NCBI GenBank assembly: GCA_002327925.1
Contig: DCVA01000020.1
Coordinates: forward strand, 1 to 50,196
From: Anaerolineales bacterium UBA2200
GTDB taxonomy: Bacteria; Chloroflexota; Anaerolineae; UBA2200
Length of the DNA: 50,196 nt
Direction: 5' to 3'
Shown: piece after piece, positions 16,130 to 23,600 of the stretch
How positions within the stretch are numbered: the stretch's first letter is position 1
How the letters are laid out: every line of letters begins with the position of its first letter
Position numbers and translations under genes: made by a program
Notes under the pieces: generated by a model
What the model was told of the DNA's origin: nothing
Database searches by the model: none
The model's input: the letters and a program-made list of their open reading frames with translations, nothing else

Positions 16130-16850
16130 CTGCCTGTCTTGCTGTACCAGGCGTCGGCTCCGCCCAGCACCACGGAGACGTTGCGCCACCCGGCCTTCTG
16201 CAGCAAGCTGGCAGCGGTTGTCGTACGCTGCCCGCTGCTGCATAGCAGGTATACGGGCTTGCCCCGGGGAACCGAGCTCATTCTGACCGGGAGCTGGCCC
16301 AGGGGGATATGTGCGGCCGACGGCAGGGGGCGTTCCTCCAGCTCCTCGGCAGTGCGCACGTCCAACACCCAGGCATCCTTCTCGTCCATCAGCTTCTTCT
16401 GGAACTCGGGCACGGTCACGGCCGGAGTGCGCTCGTGCGGCAGACCCGCGCTGAGCCAGGAACCCATCCGTCCGGCCAGGTAGCCGCCCACCCGGTCAAC
16501 CTCATATGCCCCAGGGTGTGGCCGGGGGTGTGCAGTGCCTGCAGCCGGAGCTGCCCCACGGCCAGCTCCTGGCCGTCGGCTATCCGCGCGCCGAAGGGAT
16601 AGACAAGCTCGTCGAGGGCGGAACGACGGACCTCCGCACCCGTCCGGCTGGCCAGCTCGGCCGAGCCGACGACCAGATCCTCGTTGCGGTGGGTCTCCAG
16701 AATGTGGGAGATGGCCATGCCCTCGCGCTGCGCCAGCTCTACATAGATGTCGCAGTCGCGGCGGGGATCGATGACGACGGCCTGGTTGGCATCCCCGACG
16801 ATATAAGAGTAGTGTGCCAGTCCTCTGGATTCGATCCTCTCAAACAGCAT
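16126..16850 (-). pseudogene. MBL-fold/rhodanese (persulfide dioxygenase-like) gene with internal deletion and frameshift
   Basis: The 5' part (from ATG 16850) encodes a metallo-beta-lactamase N-terminus: MLFERIESRGLAHYSYIVGD, ETHRNEDLVVGSAELASRTG, LHTPGHTLG. Right after LHTPGHT the sequence jumps to the C-terminal region of the same family but one base out of frame: AYEVDRVGGYLAGRMGSWLS, then a rhodanese domain with VLDVRTAEELEERPLPSAAH and catalytic YLLCSSGQRTT. Intact family members place about 200 more residues between these parts (rest of MBL and most of the first rhodanese). The junction lies near 16505-16515. The first frame ends at 16416. The remaining rhodanese domain could still be made alone from GTG 16491. 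Intact homologues act on glutathione persulfide or related sulfane sulfur, fitting the sulfur island, of which this is the last gene. Confidence 0.75.
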
Positions 16851-16877
16851 CGGGTCGCCCTTTCTCTTCCGGAATAG

Positions 16878-17546
16878 CTAGCGTGGGTCACCCGTGGCCA
16901 GAGGGCCGCGAGCCGGAGACCGCGCCACGATGTACTTGACCCAGCCGCTCGAAACCAGGTCCTCCACGGACTCGATGGGCAAGCCGGCCAGGGCAACATT
17001 GGCCACTGTGCGGCGATTGAGGTGTTCCCGTGCCACCCACATCATCAGAGGGTCCAGACAGTCCATCAGCGTACCTACCAGAGGCCGGTCGATGCGCACA
17101 TGCTCGACCAACCTGATCTCGCCGCCCGGCTTGACCACGCGTCCCAGCTCTCGCAGACCCAGAACCGGGTCGGGCACAGAGCAGAAAACCAGCGTGGATA
17201 CGGCGCAGTCGAACAGGCCGTCGGGAAACTCCAACCTCTGGGCATCCATCACCCGCAGCTCCACATCGCGGCCGGTCGCCTGCGCTCGCTGCCGCGCCGC
17301 CTCGATGCGACCGGCGTGAGAATCCACGGCGATCACCTTCGCCCCGACCGGGTAGTAGGAGAAGCTGGGACCGCTGCCCACTCCCACCTCCAGCACCAGG
17401 CGGCCCGTTACGCTGGTCCAGGCCCTGCGGCGCCAGGGTGCAAAGACGTGCGCCTCGACCCAGGGCCCGATGCCTCTGGAGCAGGGGGCGTTCGTTCCGG
17501 TTGCCTTCTCGTCGCTGATTGGGTCGATGATGGCCTTCCGCTTCAG
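16878..17546 (-). CDS. Class I SAM-dependent methyltransferase, non-canonical start
   Basis: A Rossmann methyltransferase: motif I VLEVGVGSGPSFSYYP, motif II VIAVDSHAGRIEAA, DAQRLEFPDGLFDCAVSTLV and VVKPGGEIRLVEHV. The first GTG in frame (17396) is inside motif I, so the real start must be upstream. The open frame upstream encodes VEAHVFAPWRRRAWTSVTGR, like the helix before motif I in relatives, but between 17397 and the stop at 17577-17579 there is no ATG, GTG or TTG. The best candidate is CTG 17546, which overlaps the copA stop as CTGA and gives 222 residues. Substrate unknown. It lies between copA and the MBL-rhodanese remnant. Confidence 0.72.
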   Translation of the reverse strand: MKRKAIIDPISDEKATGTNAPCSRGIGPWVEAHVFAPWRRRAWTSVTGRLVLEVGVGSGPSFSYYPVGAKVIAVDSHAGRIEAARQRAQATGRDVELRVMDAQRLEFPDGLFDCAVSTLVFCSVPDPVLGLRELGRVVKPGGEIRLVEHVRIDRPLVGTLMDCLDPLMMWVAREHLNRRTVANVALAGLPIESVEDLVSSGWVKYIVARSPARGPLATGDPR

Positions 17547-20116
17547 GATGACCGTCTGGCTGGTGTTTTGTCCCCGGCGGCCCTAATGTCCGTTCGCCGC
17601 AGCAGGTTGGCGTTGGTCACCACGGTGATCGACGACGTGGCCATGGCGATCTCGGCCAGTACAGGGTGCATCCAGCCGGCCACGGCCAGAGGAATCATTA
17701 CCACGTTGTAGAAAAAGGCCCAGAACAGGTTCAGACGGATCTTGAGGAACGTCGCCTGGCTGAGCTTGACCGCGCTGACCACGCCGGACAGGTTGCCGCG
17801 CACAAGGGTCACGTCGCTGGCCTCGATGGCGATATCGGTTCCCGTGCCGATGGCGATGCCGACGTTGGCCTGCTTGAGGGCCGGGGCATCGTTGATGCCA
17901 TCGCCCACCATCGCCACCAGGCCAAAGCGCTCCTGCAGATTGCGCACCTCGGCCACCTTGCCGTCGGGCAGAACCTCCGCCAGAACGTGATCGATCCCCG
18001 CCGTGCGGGCGATGGCTTCGGCCGTGTGACGGTTGTCGCCCGTGATCATGGCCGTCTGCAGACCCATATCGTGCAGCTCGCGGATGGCGGCGACCGAGTC
18101 CTCTTTCAGCGTGTCGGCCACGGCAATGAGACCCCTGGCCACCATGCTGCCCTCGCGGCCCACCGCCACGTACATCACCGTCTTGGCGGCCGCCTCCAGC
18201 TCCGCGGCCCGTTGCACCAGGGCGGAGGCATCGACGCCGCTTTCCTCCAACATGCGCCGGGAACCCACCCAGACACGGAAACCATTCACCGTGGCCGTTA
18301 CGCCCTTGCCGCGCACTGCCTGGAACTCGGCGGGATCGGTGAGACTGATGCGGTCCGCAGTCGCCTTTTCCACCACAGCGCGCCCAAGCGGGTGCTCGCT
18401 GCCGCGCTCTGCGCTGGCAGCGAAACGGAGCACTTCACGATCCGCCGGCGCCTGGCGCTCTATCGCGTCACCCGCGTTCGGCATGGCCGCTTCATCGGCT
18501 ACCACGTCCGTCACCTCCGGTCTCCCTTTGGTGATGGTGCCGGTCTTGTCAAACACAATGACTTTGACGTCCTTGAGCGTCTGGATGGCTTCGCCGGAGC
18601 GGATCAGGATGCCATTCTCTGCGCCCATGCCGCTGCCGACCATCAGAGCGGTAGGCGTGGCCAGGCCCAGCGCACACGGGCAGGCGATGACCAGCACGGA
18701 TACGACCGAGATAATGGCCAGGGTCAGCGCGGGCAGGTGCAGGTTGACCCAGGGCAAGGATGCTCCTGCGTGCAGGATGCCCTTCATCGTGTCGGGCAGG
18801 AGCAGCCAGGCCAGGGCGGTGAGGCCGGCGATCCCCATCACTAGCGGCACAAACACGGAAGTGACCTTGTCGGCAAAGGCCTGGATGGGCACTTTGGAGC
18901 CCTGGGCCTCGTCGACCAGCTTGATCACCTGAGCCAGGAAGGTTTCCTTGCCAACGCGCGTGGCCCGAACCTTGAGCAGGCCCTCTTGATTGAGCGTGGC
19001 GCCGATGACCTCGTCACCGGGGTGTTTGTTGACCGGCATCGACTCGCCCGTGGCCATCGACTCGTCTACCGCGCTCTCGCCGTCAACGACCACGCCGTCC
19101 GTAGGGATCTTTTCTCCGGGCCGCACCACCATCACATCCCCCACAACGACGCGCTCTATGGGCACCTCTGCCTCTTCACCGGCAAGGACCTCGCCTTCCA
19201 CCGCTCCAGAGGCCGCTTCGCCCACCAGAATGCGCGCCGTCTTGGCGCCCAACTCGAGCAGCTTGCGGATGGCCTGGGAAGCCCGGCCCTTGGCCGACTC
19301 TTCGACGTAGCGGCCCGTGAGGTGAAAGGCCATGATCATCGCCGATACGCCAGCATAGTTGACCACGCCGTGCATCACGAAAGACAGAGGACCGGTCAGG
19401 AACGAGACGCCTGTGCCCAGCGCAATGAGGGTGTCCATGTTGGCATAGCCGTGGCGCAGGGCGCGCAGGCCGCTGACGTAGGTGCGGCGGCCTACCGTGG
19501 CCAGCACAGGCAGGGAGAGCAGGATCATCCCCAGATGCATAGTCATCTCGTTGGGCCAGAAGATGCCCCAGATCATTTCCGGCAGCATCCAGATGGCGAT
19601 GGGGATGGTGAAGGCCCAGGCAACGCGCATGCGGAAGCGCGCGGCATTCATCTTGACCGCCGCTTCGTCTACTTCTTTCTTCTCCACGCCTTCCAGAGGC
19701 AGGGCGCCGATCTCGTAGCCTGCCTCGGACACAGCGCGGCGAAAGTCGTCCATCGTAGCCAGCCCAGGCACGAACTCGACCGTGGCCCTCTCCGTGGCCA
19801 GGTTGACGTTCGCCGCCAGCACCCCATCCACCTTGCGGAGCGCCTCTTCCACATGCTGCGAACACGAAGCGCAGGTCATGCCCACGATAGGCAGGACCGC
19901 CTTTTCCGTGCCTACGTCGTAGCCGGCGTCGCGCACGGCGCTGACCATCTTTTCGACCCGAACCTGTTCCGGGGCGAAGGACACCCTGGCGCGCTCCGTG
20001 GCCAGGTTGACGTTGGCCTCGGTTACACCTTCGATCTCCTTCAGTGCCTCCTCGACATGAGCAGAGCAGGAGGCGCAAGTCATGCCCTTAATGGGAAGAG
20101 TGGCCTGTTTGGTCAT
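17543..20116 (-). CDS. copA: Copper-type P1B ATPase with two N-terminal metal-binding domains
   Basis: An 857-residue heavy-metal-transporting ATPase of the inner membrane. Two HMA domains carry GMTCASC (Cys14/Cys17 and Cys82/Cys85). The channel motif is CPC (479-481) in VLVIACPCALGLATPTALMV, the Cu(I) type. The phosphorylated aspartate is Asp523 in VIVFDKTGTITKG; TGES and MVGDGINDAPALKQANVGIA are present. Known CopA proteins export Cu(I) using ATP. It is 28 bp downstream of the DsrE-like gene and its stop overlaps the methyltransferase start. In this context it may protect Fe-S and corrinoid proteins from thiophilic metals; transport of Hg is not a known CopA function. AAGGGGTG precedes ATG 20116. 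Confidence 0.95.
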   Translation of the reverse strand: MTKQATLPIKGMTCASCSAHVEEALKEIEGVTEANVNLATERARVSFAPEQVRVEKMVSAVRDAGYDVGTEKAVLPIVGMTCASCSQHVEEALRKVDGVLAANVNLATERATVEFVPGLATMDDFRRAVSEAGYEIGALPLEGVEKKEVDEAAVKMNAARFRMRVAWAFTIPIAIWMLPEMIWGIFWPNEMTMHLGMILLSLPVLATVGRRTYVSGLRALRHGYANMDTLIALGTGVSFLTGPLSFVMHGVVNYAGVSAMIMAFHLTGRYVEESAKGRASQAIRKLLELGAKTARILVGEAASGAVEGEVLAGEEAEVPIERVVVGDVMVVRPGEKIPTDGVVVDGESAVDESMATGESMPVNKHPGDEVIGATLNQEGLLKVRATRVGKETFLAQVIKLVDEAQGSKVPIQAFADKVTSVFVPLVMGIAGLTALAWLLLPDTMKGILHAGASLPWVNLHLPALTLAIISVVSVLVIACPCALGLATPTALMVGSGMGAENGILIRSGEAIQTLKDVKVIVFDKTGTITKGRPEVTDVVADEAAMPNAGDAIERQAPADREVLRFAASAERGSEHPLGRAVVEKATADRISLTDPAEFQAVRGKGVTATVNGFRVWVGSRRMLEESGVDASALVQRAAELEAAAKTVMYVAVGREGSMVARGLIAVADTLKEDSVAAIRELHDMGLQTAMITGDNRHTAEAIARTAGIDHVLAEVLPDGKVAEVRNLQERFGLVAMVGDGINDAPALKQANVGIAIGTGTDIAIEASDVTLVRGNLSGVVSAVKLSQATFLKIRLNLFWAFFYNVVMIPLAVAGWMHPVLAEIAMATSSITVVTNANLLRRTDIRAAGDKTPARRSS

Positions 20117-20144
20117 CTGTCACCCCTTAATCTTGACCAGACCG

Positions 20145-20606
20145 CTAGATGAAGAGCACGGTCCCGGACCGGCGGGCTTCCTGGATGAATCCGCCCACGC
20201 CGCCACGCTCATCGACGATGTCCGGGCGCAGCTCATCCGCGTGGATGCCCATGATGTCCATGGTCATGTCGCAGGCGATGATCCTGCCGCCGAGCTCCTT
20301 GTAGCTCTGGATCAACGTTTCCAGAGAAGCTGTCCTGGCCTTCTTCATCCGTCTCTGGATCATCCACTTGCCCAGGCCCAGCATGTTCATCCGGGAGAGG
20401 GGCCCCTTCTCCAGCCCGGCGGGTGGAAAGGCCCAGGGGCGGGTCTTGCGCACCCGATTGAGACCCCAGAAGGTGCAAAAGATGGTCGCCTCCATGCCCA
20501 TGGCCAGAGCGCCGTTGCCGATAATCAGCGCACTGTAGGCCTTGTCCATGTCGCCGCTGTGCAGAACGATGGTAATCTTGTCGGATAAATTCGTGGCCTG
20601 TTCCAA
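20145..20606 (-). CDS. DsrE/DsrF-like sulfur-trafficking protein
   Basis: A 153-residue DsrE-superfamily protein: ITIVLHSGDMDKAYSALIIG, GMEATIFCTFWGLNRVRK, and a C-terminal IIACDMTMDIMG with Cys112, the usual persulfide-bearing position in this family; Cys44 is also conserved in the DrsH-type branch. Such proteins bind sulfane sulfur or act with TusA as sulfurtransferases. The start is TTG 20606 with GGAGG 6 nt upstream. It lies 33 bp after hgcB. Together with tusA, this gene brackets hgcAB with two persulfide carriers. Confidence 0.86.
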   Translation of the reverse strand: MEQATNLSDKITIVLHSGDMDKAYSALIIGNGALAMGMEATIFCTFWGLNRVRKTRPWAFPPAGLEKGPLSRMNMLGLGKWMIQRRMKKARTASLETLIQSYKELGGRIIACDMTMDIMGIHADELRPDIVDERGGVGGFIQEARRSGTVLFI

Positions 20607-20639
20607 GGATGTCCTCCGGTCCGAAAGTCAAAACGGCGT

Positions 20640-20948
20640 CTAGCTGCAGCATCCTTCGCTGCCGCACTCTTCTTTGCGCCCGGTCAGGGCGGAATAGATC
20701 ATCGCTGCGGCGCAGCCAACGCCGCTCTCGACCTCAATGGCCCCTGTGGGGCAATTGCGCTGACAGGCGCCGCATTCGATGCAGGCATCGCCGCGCACAA
20801 CGGCCACCTCGCTCCGCTGTGACCCTGGGACGGCTCCGTTTGTCCCAAACACGCCGTGCGGGCAGACGGAGAGGCACATTCCACAGCCGCAGCACAGCTC
20901 GCTGTCGTACTGCAGGGTATTCAGTTTGGAGGCCTGTATGGTCGTCAC
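20640..20948 (-). CDS. hgcB: Mercury-methylation ferredoxin HgcB
   Basis: A 102-residue 2[4Fe-4S] ferredoxin. Clusters: Cys19, 22, 25, 29 (CCGCGMCLSVCP) and Cys56, 59, 62, 66 (CIECGACQRNCP). The C-terminal part has GVGCAAAMIYSALTG with Cys79, the extra cysteine typical of HgcB, and a CC pair (GSEGCCS) at the end, both HgcB hallmarks. In known systems HgcB reduces the corrinoid of HgcA and may pass Hg(II). The start is GTG 20948, overlapping the hgcA stop as GTGA, so translation is coupled. The open frame extends to 21158 but that part is inside hgcA. Confidence 0.95.
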   Translation of the reverse strand: MTTIQASKLNTLQYDSELCCGCGMCLSVCPHGVFGTNGAVPGSQRSEVAVVRGDACIECGACQRNCPTGAIEVESGVGCAAAMIYSALTGRKEECGSEGCCS

Positions 20949-21979
20949 AGCGCAGTCCCCCCCAGCACCCTCACGCCCAGCAGGAGCAGCAGACCGGCGG
21001 CAGCCATTACGGCCATCAGCGGTACATAGCGGTAGATCTCCCGCCTGACCCCGCTGCGCGAGGCGACGGGAGTGGCGCCGGTAAAGTTCAGCGCCAAATA
21101 AGCTGTCACGGCGGCCATCGGCAGAAAGTAGCTCAGCGCGGTGGCAAGGGCCGTCCAACCAGTCCCGGTACCCGGACCCGACAGGCCCCGGGCCACGAAG
21201 GGCAGGGCGACCAGCCCGCCCAGCAGGAACCCCTTCGTGCTGAACTCGCGCGTCGGCAGCCAGGGCAGCAACAGAGGAAACAGGACCACCCCCGCGCCAA
21301 CCGCCGCGAGCGTCGCCCAGAAGGCCGTAGGCCCACTGACCCAGAACAACACCACCGCGGCCAGGAGCGCGGGGAGCAGCGTCCCCACCACCTCCACCGG
21401 CACGAGCACCAGACGGTCCTTCAGCGAAAAACTGACCCGTCGCATCTCCGGAGCGGCGTCGCCCTCGGCCAGGTAGCGAGGCAGGTCGGCGGCGCGTACG
21501 GGGCCGTACTCGACACGGAAACCGGTGCTCCGCTCCACATCCTGGGCACAGACACCGGAAGCGCCCAGTTGCGGCAGAATCAACGTACGCCCTGTCACCT
21601 TGCTGGCCAGGTCGACGCTCTGCAGGCGAGCCACGAGCTCATCCGTGCCGAAACTGCCCTTGCCGGCAGCGCACCAGACGTTGATTGCTTTCGTTTCCAG
21701 CACCAGAATGTAGGCGTCCTGACCGGCCAGCGCTTCTCGCAGAGCGTCAAAGCTCAGCGTGTAGTTGGCGGTCACGAACACGCGCGCCTCGGGCGTTGGG
21801 CTGCCCAGCGCGTAGAGCCCCGGCTCCAGCCGATGCGCCATGCGGCGCACCCCGAAACGAGCCAGGATGTGATCCCAGCGGTCGGAGCGGGTGATGGTAC
21901 TGGTTGCTGTGTGAACCGTCGGATCTGCGCCTGGACCAGGCTCAACCGGACCGCACCCTCAAAGCTTCTTCTGTGGCAT
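20945..21979 (-). CDS. hgcA: Mercury-methylation corrinoid protein HgcA, with an in-frame UGA at codon 7
   Basis: HgcA transfers a methyl group from its corrinoid to Hg(II). The cap-helix signature is intact: INVWCAAGKGSFGTDEL, with the cobalt-ligand cysteine at residue 103 of the long form. Flanking blocks EPGLYALGSPTPEARVFVTA, ILPQLGASGVCAQDVE and VEYGPVRAADLPRYL match the family. The C-terminal half has about five membrane helices. Starting at GTG 21850 gives 301 residues but cuts a family-like segment (TITRSDRWDHILARFGV). Upstream in frame, ATG 21979 with AAAGGA is followed by MPQKKL, then UGA (21961-21959), then GCGPVEPG. No ATG, GTG or TTG lies between the UGA and 21850. A SECIS-like hairpin follows the UGA, so selenocysteine is possible; a nonsense mutation or sequence error are alternatives. 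The conservative annotation is 20945-21850. Confidence 0.93.
21925..21945 (-). promoter_or_regulatory. Candidate bacterial SECIS hairpin downstream of the hgcA in-frame UGA
   Basis: Starting 14 nt after the UGA, the RNA UUGAGCCU-GGUCC-AGGCGCAG folds as a stem with GCCU/AGGC at the top, one A-G mismatch, then G-C, U-A and U-G pairs. The apical loop GGUCC begins 22 nt after the UGA and opens with two G. Bacterial SECIS elements lie immediately 3' of the UGA with a guanine at the start of the apical loop; E. coli fdhF has a GGUC loop at nearly the same distance. The lower stem is weak. Confidence 0.42.
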
Positions 21980-22010
21980 CGCGTCCTTTATCCTCTGCGC
22001 CCCGCCTCAG

Positions 22011-22277
22011 CTAGCGGCGAATACGGATCTTCCAGTCTGTATCCGTGCCTTCGACGCTCAAGAGCTCGGCCTTGAGCGCCTCGACGGCCATCGGGATCTC
22101 CTGCTTGGACGAGGGGTGAGTGCCCAGCACCTCGATCACCTCGCCCGGTTTGGCGCGCCGAAGGGCCTTGCGCACCTCGATGAGCGGAATGGGGCAGGTC
22201 TGCCCACGGCAATCGACCACGTCCGTGGCCATCGGGCAGGCGTGGTCGCGCATATCAACACGAATATCGGCCGTCAT
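22011..22277 (-). CDS. tusA: TusA-family sulfurtransferase
   Basis: An 88-residue TusA/SirA-like sulfur carrier. The active-site motif is DCRGQTCPIPLIEVRKAL with the CPxP cysteine at residue 28; an additional DHACPM lies at residues 12-16. TusA proteins accept persulfide sulfur from cysteine desulfurases and hand it to partners such as DsrE-like proteins. GAGAGG precedes ATG 22277. It lies 15 bp after the NifU-like gene and 31 bp before the hgcA ATG at 21979, so it is in the same transcript. Confidence 0.9.
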   Translation of the reverse strand: MTADIRVDMRDHACPMATDVVDCRGQTCPIPLIEVRKALRRAKPGEVIEVLGTHPSSKQEIPMAVEALKAELLSVEGTDTDWKIRIRR

Positions 22278-22292
22278 ATCTGCTTTACCTCT

Positions 22293-22928
22293 CTAGTCCG
22301 TGAACTCGATAACGACCTGCTTGACATCCCACAGGTGGCCAATCTTTTCCTGGATCTCCTCGCGGATGTTGGGCGCGAATTGATGGTTAGGTGGCAGGTC
22401 GATCACCAGGCGCACCTTGCCCTCGTCTACCTCAACCTGTTTCACCAGCTTGGTGCGAATGACATCCAGCCCCGTAACGGGGTTCATCACGTGCTTCAAA
22501 CGCTTGATGACCACCTCGACCGTGGTCGGTTCCTGCTCTGTCACCAGCCCGTGGCGCTCCTCATAGTTCTGGATCGCGGCACGCAGACCATCGACAGCGA
22601 GCACGGAGCAGTGGGCCTTGATGGCGGGCAGGCCGCCCAGAGCGTCGGCGGCTTCCTTCCAGGTGATGCCCTTGGCCTCATCGATGGTCTTGCCCTTGGC
22701 CAGCTCGGTGATGATCGAGCCGGTGGCGATGTTGGAGGCGCAGCCGTAGGATTCGAACTTGATATCGTCGATCACCTTGCTGTCCGGATTGACCTTCAGG
22801 TAGACGGCCACCATATCACCGCAGGCCGGGCTGCCCTCCATCGCTTTGGCGTCCGGTTCATCGATACGGCCCACGTTCTTGGGGTGGCGGAAATGCTCCA
22901 TCACTTTTTCCGTGTAGGGTAACGGCAT
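22293..22928 (-). CDS. IscU/NifU-type Fe-S scaffold fused to a MIP18 (DUF59)-like domain
   Basis: A 211-residue protein. Residues 1-125 are an IscU-like scaffold with all three cluster ligands: Cys36 (SPACGDMV, with the conserved Asp38), Cys63 (SYGCASNIATG) and Cys107 (AIKAHCSVLAV). Residues ~137-211 resemble a MIP18/DUF59 Fe-S assembly domain (IKRLKHVMNPVTGLDVIRTK and DLPPNHQFAPNI). It should assemble [2Fe-2S] or [4Fe-4S] clusters for the ferredoxins encoded nearby. ATG 22928 has AAGGAGG 6 nt upstream; the longer frame to 23021 runs into the ferritin terminator. This is the intact scaffold of the island, in contrast to the degenerate one at 25859. Confidence 0.88.
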   Translation of the reverse strand: MPLPYTEKVMEHFRHPKNVGRIDEPDAKAMEGSPACGDMVAVYLKVNPDSKVIDDIKFESYGCASNIATGSIITELAKGKTIDEAKGITWKEAADALGGLPAIKAHCSVLAVDGLRAAIQNYEERHGLVTEQEPTTVEVVIKRLKHVMNPVTGLDVIRTKLVKQVEVDEGKVRLVIDLPPNHQFAPNIREEIQEKIGHLWDVKQVVIEFTD

Positions 22929-22981
22929 CAACAACCTCCTTGATCGAAACGATCCTCGCAGAGCCGGGTAACCCGGACTGC

Positions 22982-23019
22982 GACAGGACAGGCGACCCGG
23001 CCGGGTCGCCTGTCCTGTC
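22982..23019 (-). terminator. 38-nt perfect palindrome, ferritin terminator
   Basis: Arms 22982-23000 and 23001-23019 are perfect 19-bp complements (GACAGGACAGGCGACCCGG and its complement), 14 nt after the ferritin stop codon. A smaller hairpin (outer CGCAG/CTGCG, inner CCGGG/CCCGG) follows at 22957-22982, before the NifU ribosome-binding site. No U-tract. It may act as terminator or as mRNA 3'-end stabiliser within the operon. Confidence 0.65.
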
Positions 23020-23033
23020 ATCGTGATGGCGAA

Positions 23034-23522
23034 CTAGCCCCTCTTGCCCAGCTCGTGGTCCATCATGACCAGAGCCTGGCCCTTCTCGCCGAGCGCCTTG
23101 AGCGTATCGACGATGTAGGTGGCGTTCTTCTCTTCCTCGACCTGCTCGCTGATGTACCACTGCAGCAGGACCTGGGTCGGATAGTCGTTCTCCTTGACGG
23201 CCAGGGCATAGAGGTTGTGGATCAGACTGGTGACGTACTTTTCGTGCGCCAGCGTCTTCTCGAACAGCTCTGTGGCCGACTTGAACTCGACCTCGGGCTG
23301 GTCGATGGCCTTGAGTATGACTGTGCCGCCCCGGTCTGCCACAAAGTCGAAGAACTTGAGCGCGTGGGCTGTCTCTTCCTTGAACTGCGCCTTCATCCAG
23401 TGGGCAAAGCCGGGCAGGTTATGCGCTTCGGCCCACGCAGCCATCGACAGATACAGGTAAGCTGAAAACAGCTCCTTGTTGATCTGCTCATTGATGGCGT
23501 CCAGTACTTTCTTGCTAAGCAT
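23034..23522 (-). CDS. ftnA: Bacterial non-heme ferritin
   Basis: A 162-residue four-helix ferritin for iron storage in the cytoplasm. Ferroxidase residues are present: Glu in INKELFSAYLYLSMAAW, the EETAHA(L/H) helix segment FKEETAHALKFFDFVADRGG, and EQVEEEKNATYIVDTLKA. Length and ends fit FtnA. AGGAGG precedes ATG 23522. It is placed between the IscS-like and NifU-like genes with hairpins on both sides, suggesting a separately tuned transcript level and a link between iron supply and Fe-S assembly. Confidence 0.94.
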   Translation of the reverse strand: MLSKKVLDAINEQINKELFSAYLYLSMAAWAEAHNLPGFAHWMKAQFKEETAHALKFFDFVADRGGTVILKAIDQPEVEFKSATELFEKTLAHEKYVTSLIHNLYALAVKENDYPTQVLLQWYISEQVEEEKNATYIVDTLKALGEKGQALVMMDHELGKRG

Positions 23523-23553
23523 GATCTCCTCCTAAATTGTTTTCGATATTTCT

Positions 23554-23588
23554 CACGCCGGCTGGCCGCTGTGCGGCTAGCCGGCGTG
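23554..23588 (-). terminator. 16-bp hairpin after the IscS-like gene
   Basis: Arms 23554-23569 and 23573-23588 pair over 16 bp with one G-T wobble and a 3-nt loop, 13 nt after the stop codon at 23601. An A/T-rich stretch (AGAAATATCG on the minus strand) follows. Confidence 0.65.
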
Positions 23589-23600
23589 GTAATCCAAAGG

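Noticed and set aside
17543..20116. CopA as a dedicated mercury (MerA/MerT-like) resistance gene
   Set aside because: CPC and GMTCASC motifs are of the Cu(I) type and no mer genes are present; a Hg role would be speculation.
20945..21850. GTG 21850 as the simple start of hgcA
   Set aside because: Not excluded, but it has no convincing ribosome-binding site, cuts family-like N-terminal sequence, and ignores the SD-backed ATG 21979 in the same frame; kept as the conservative alternative.
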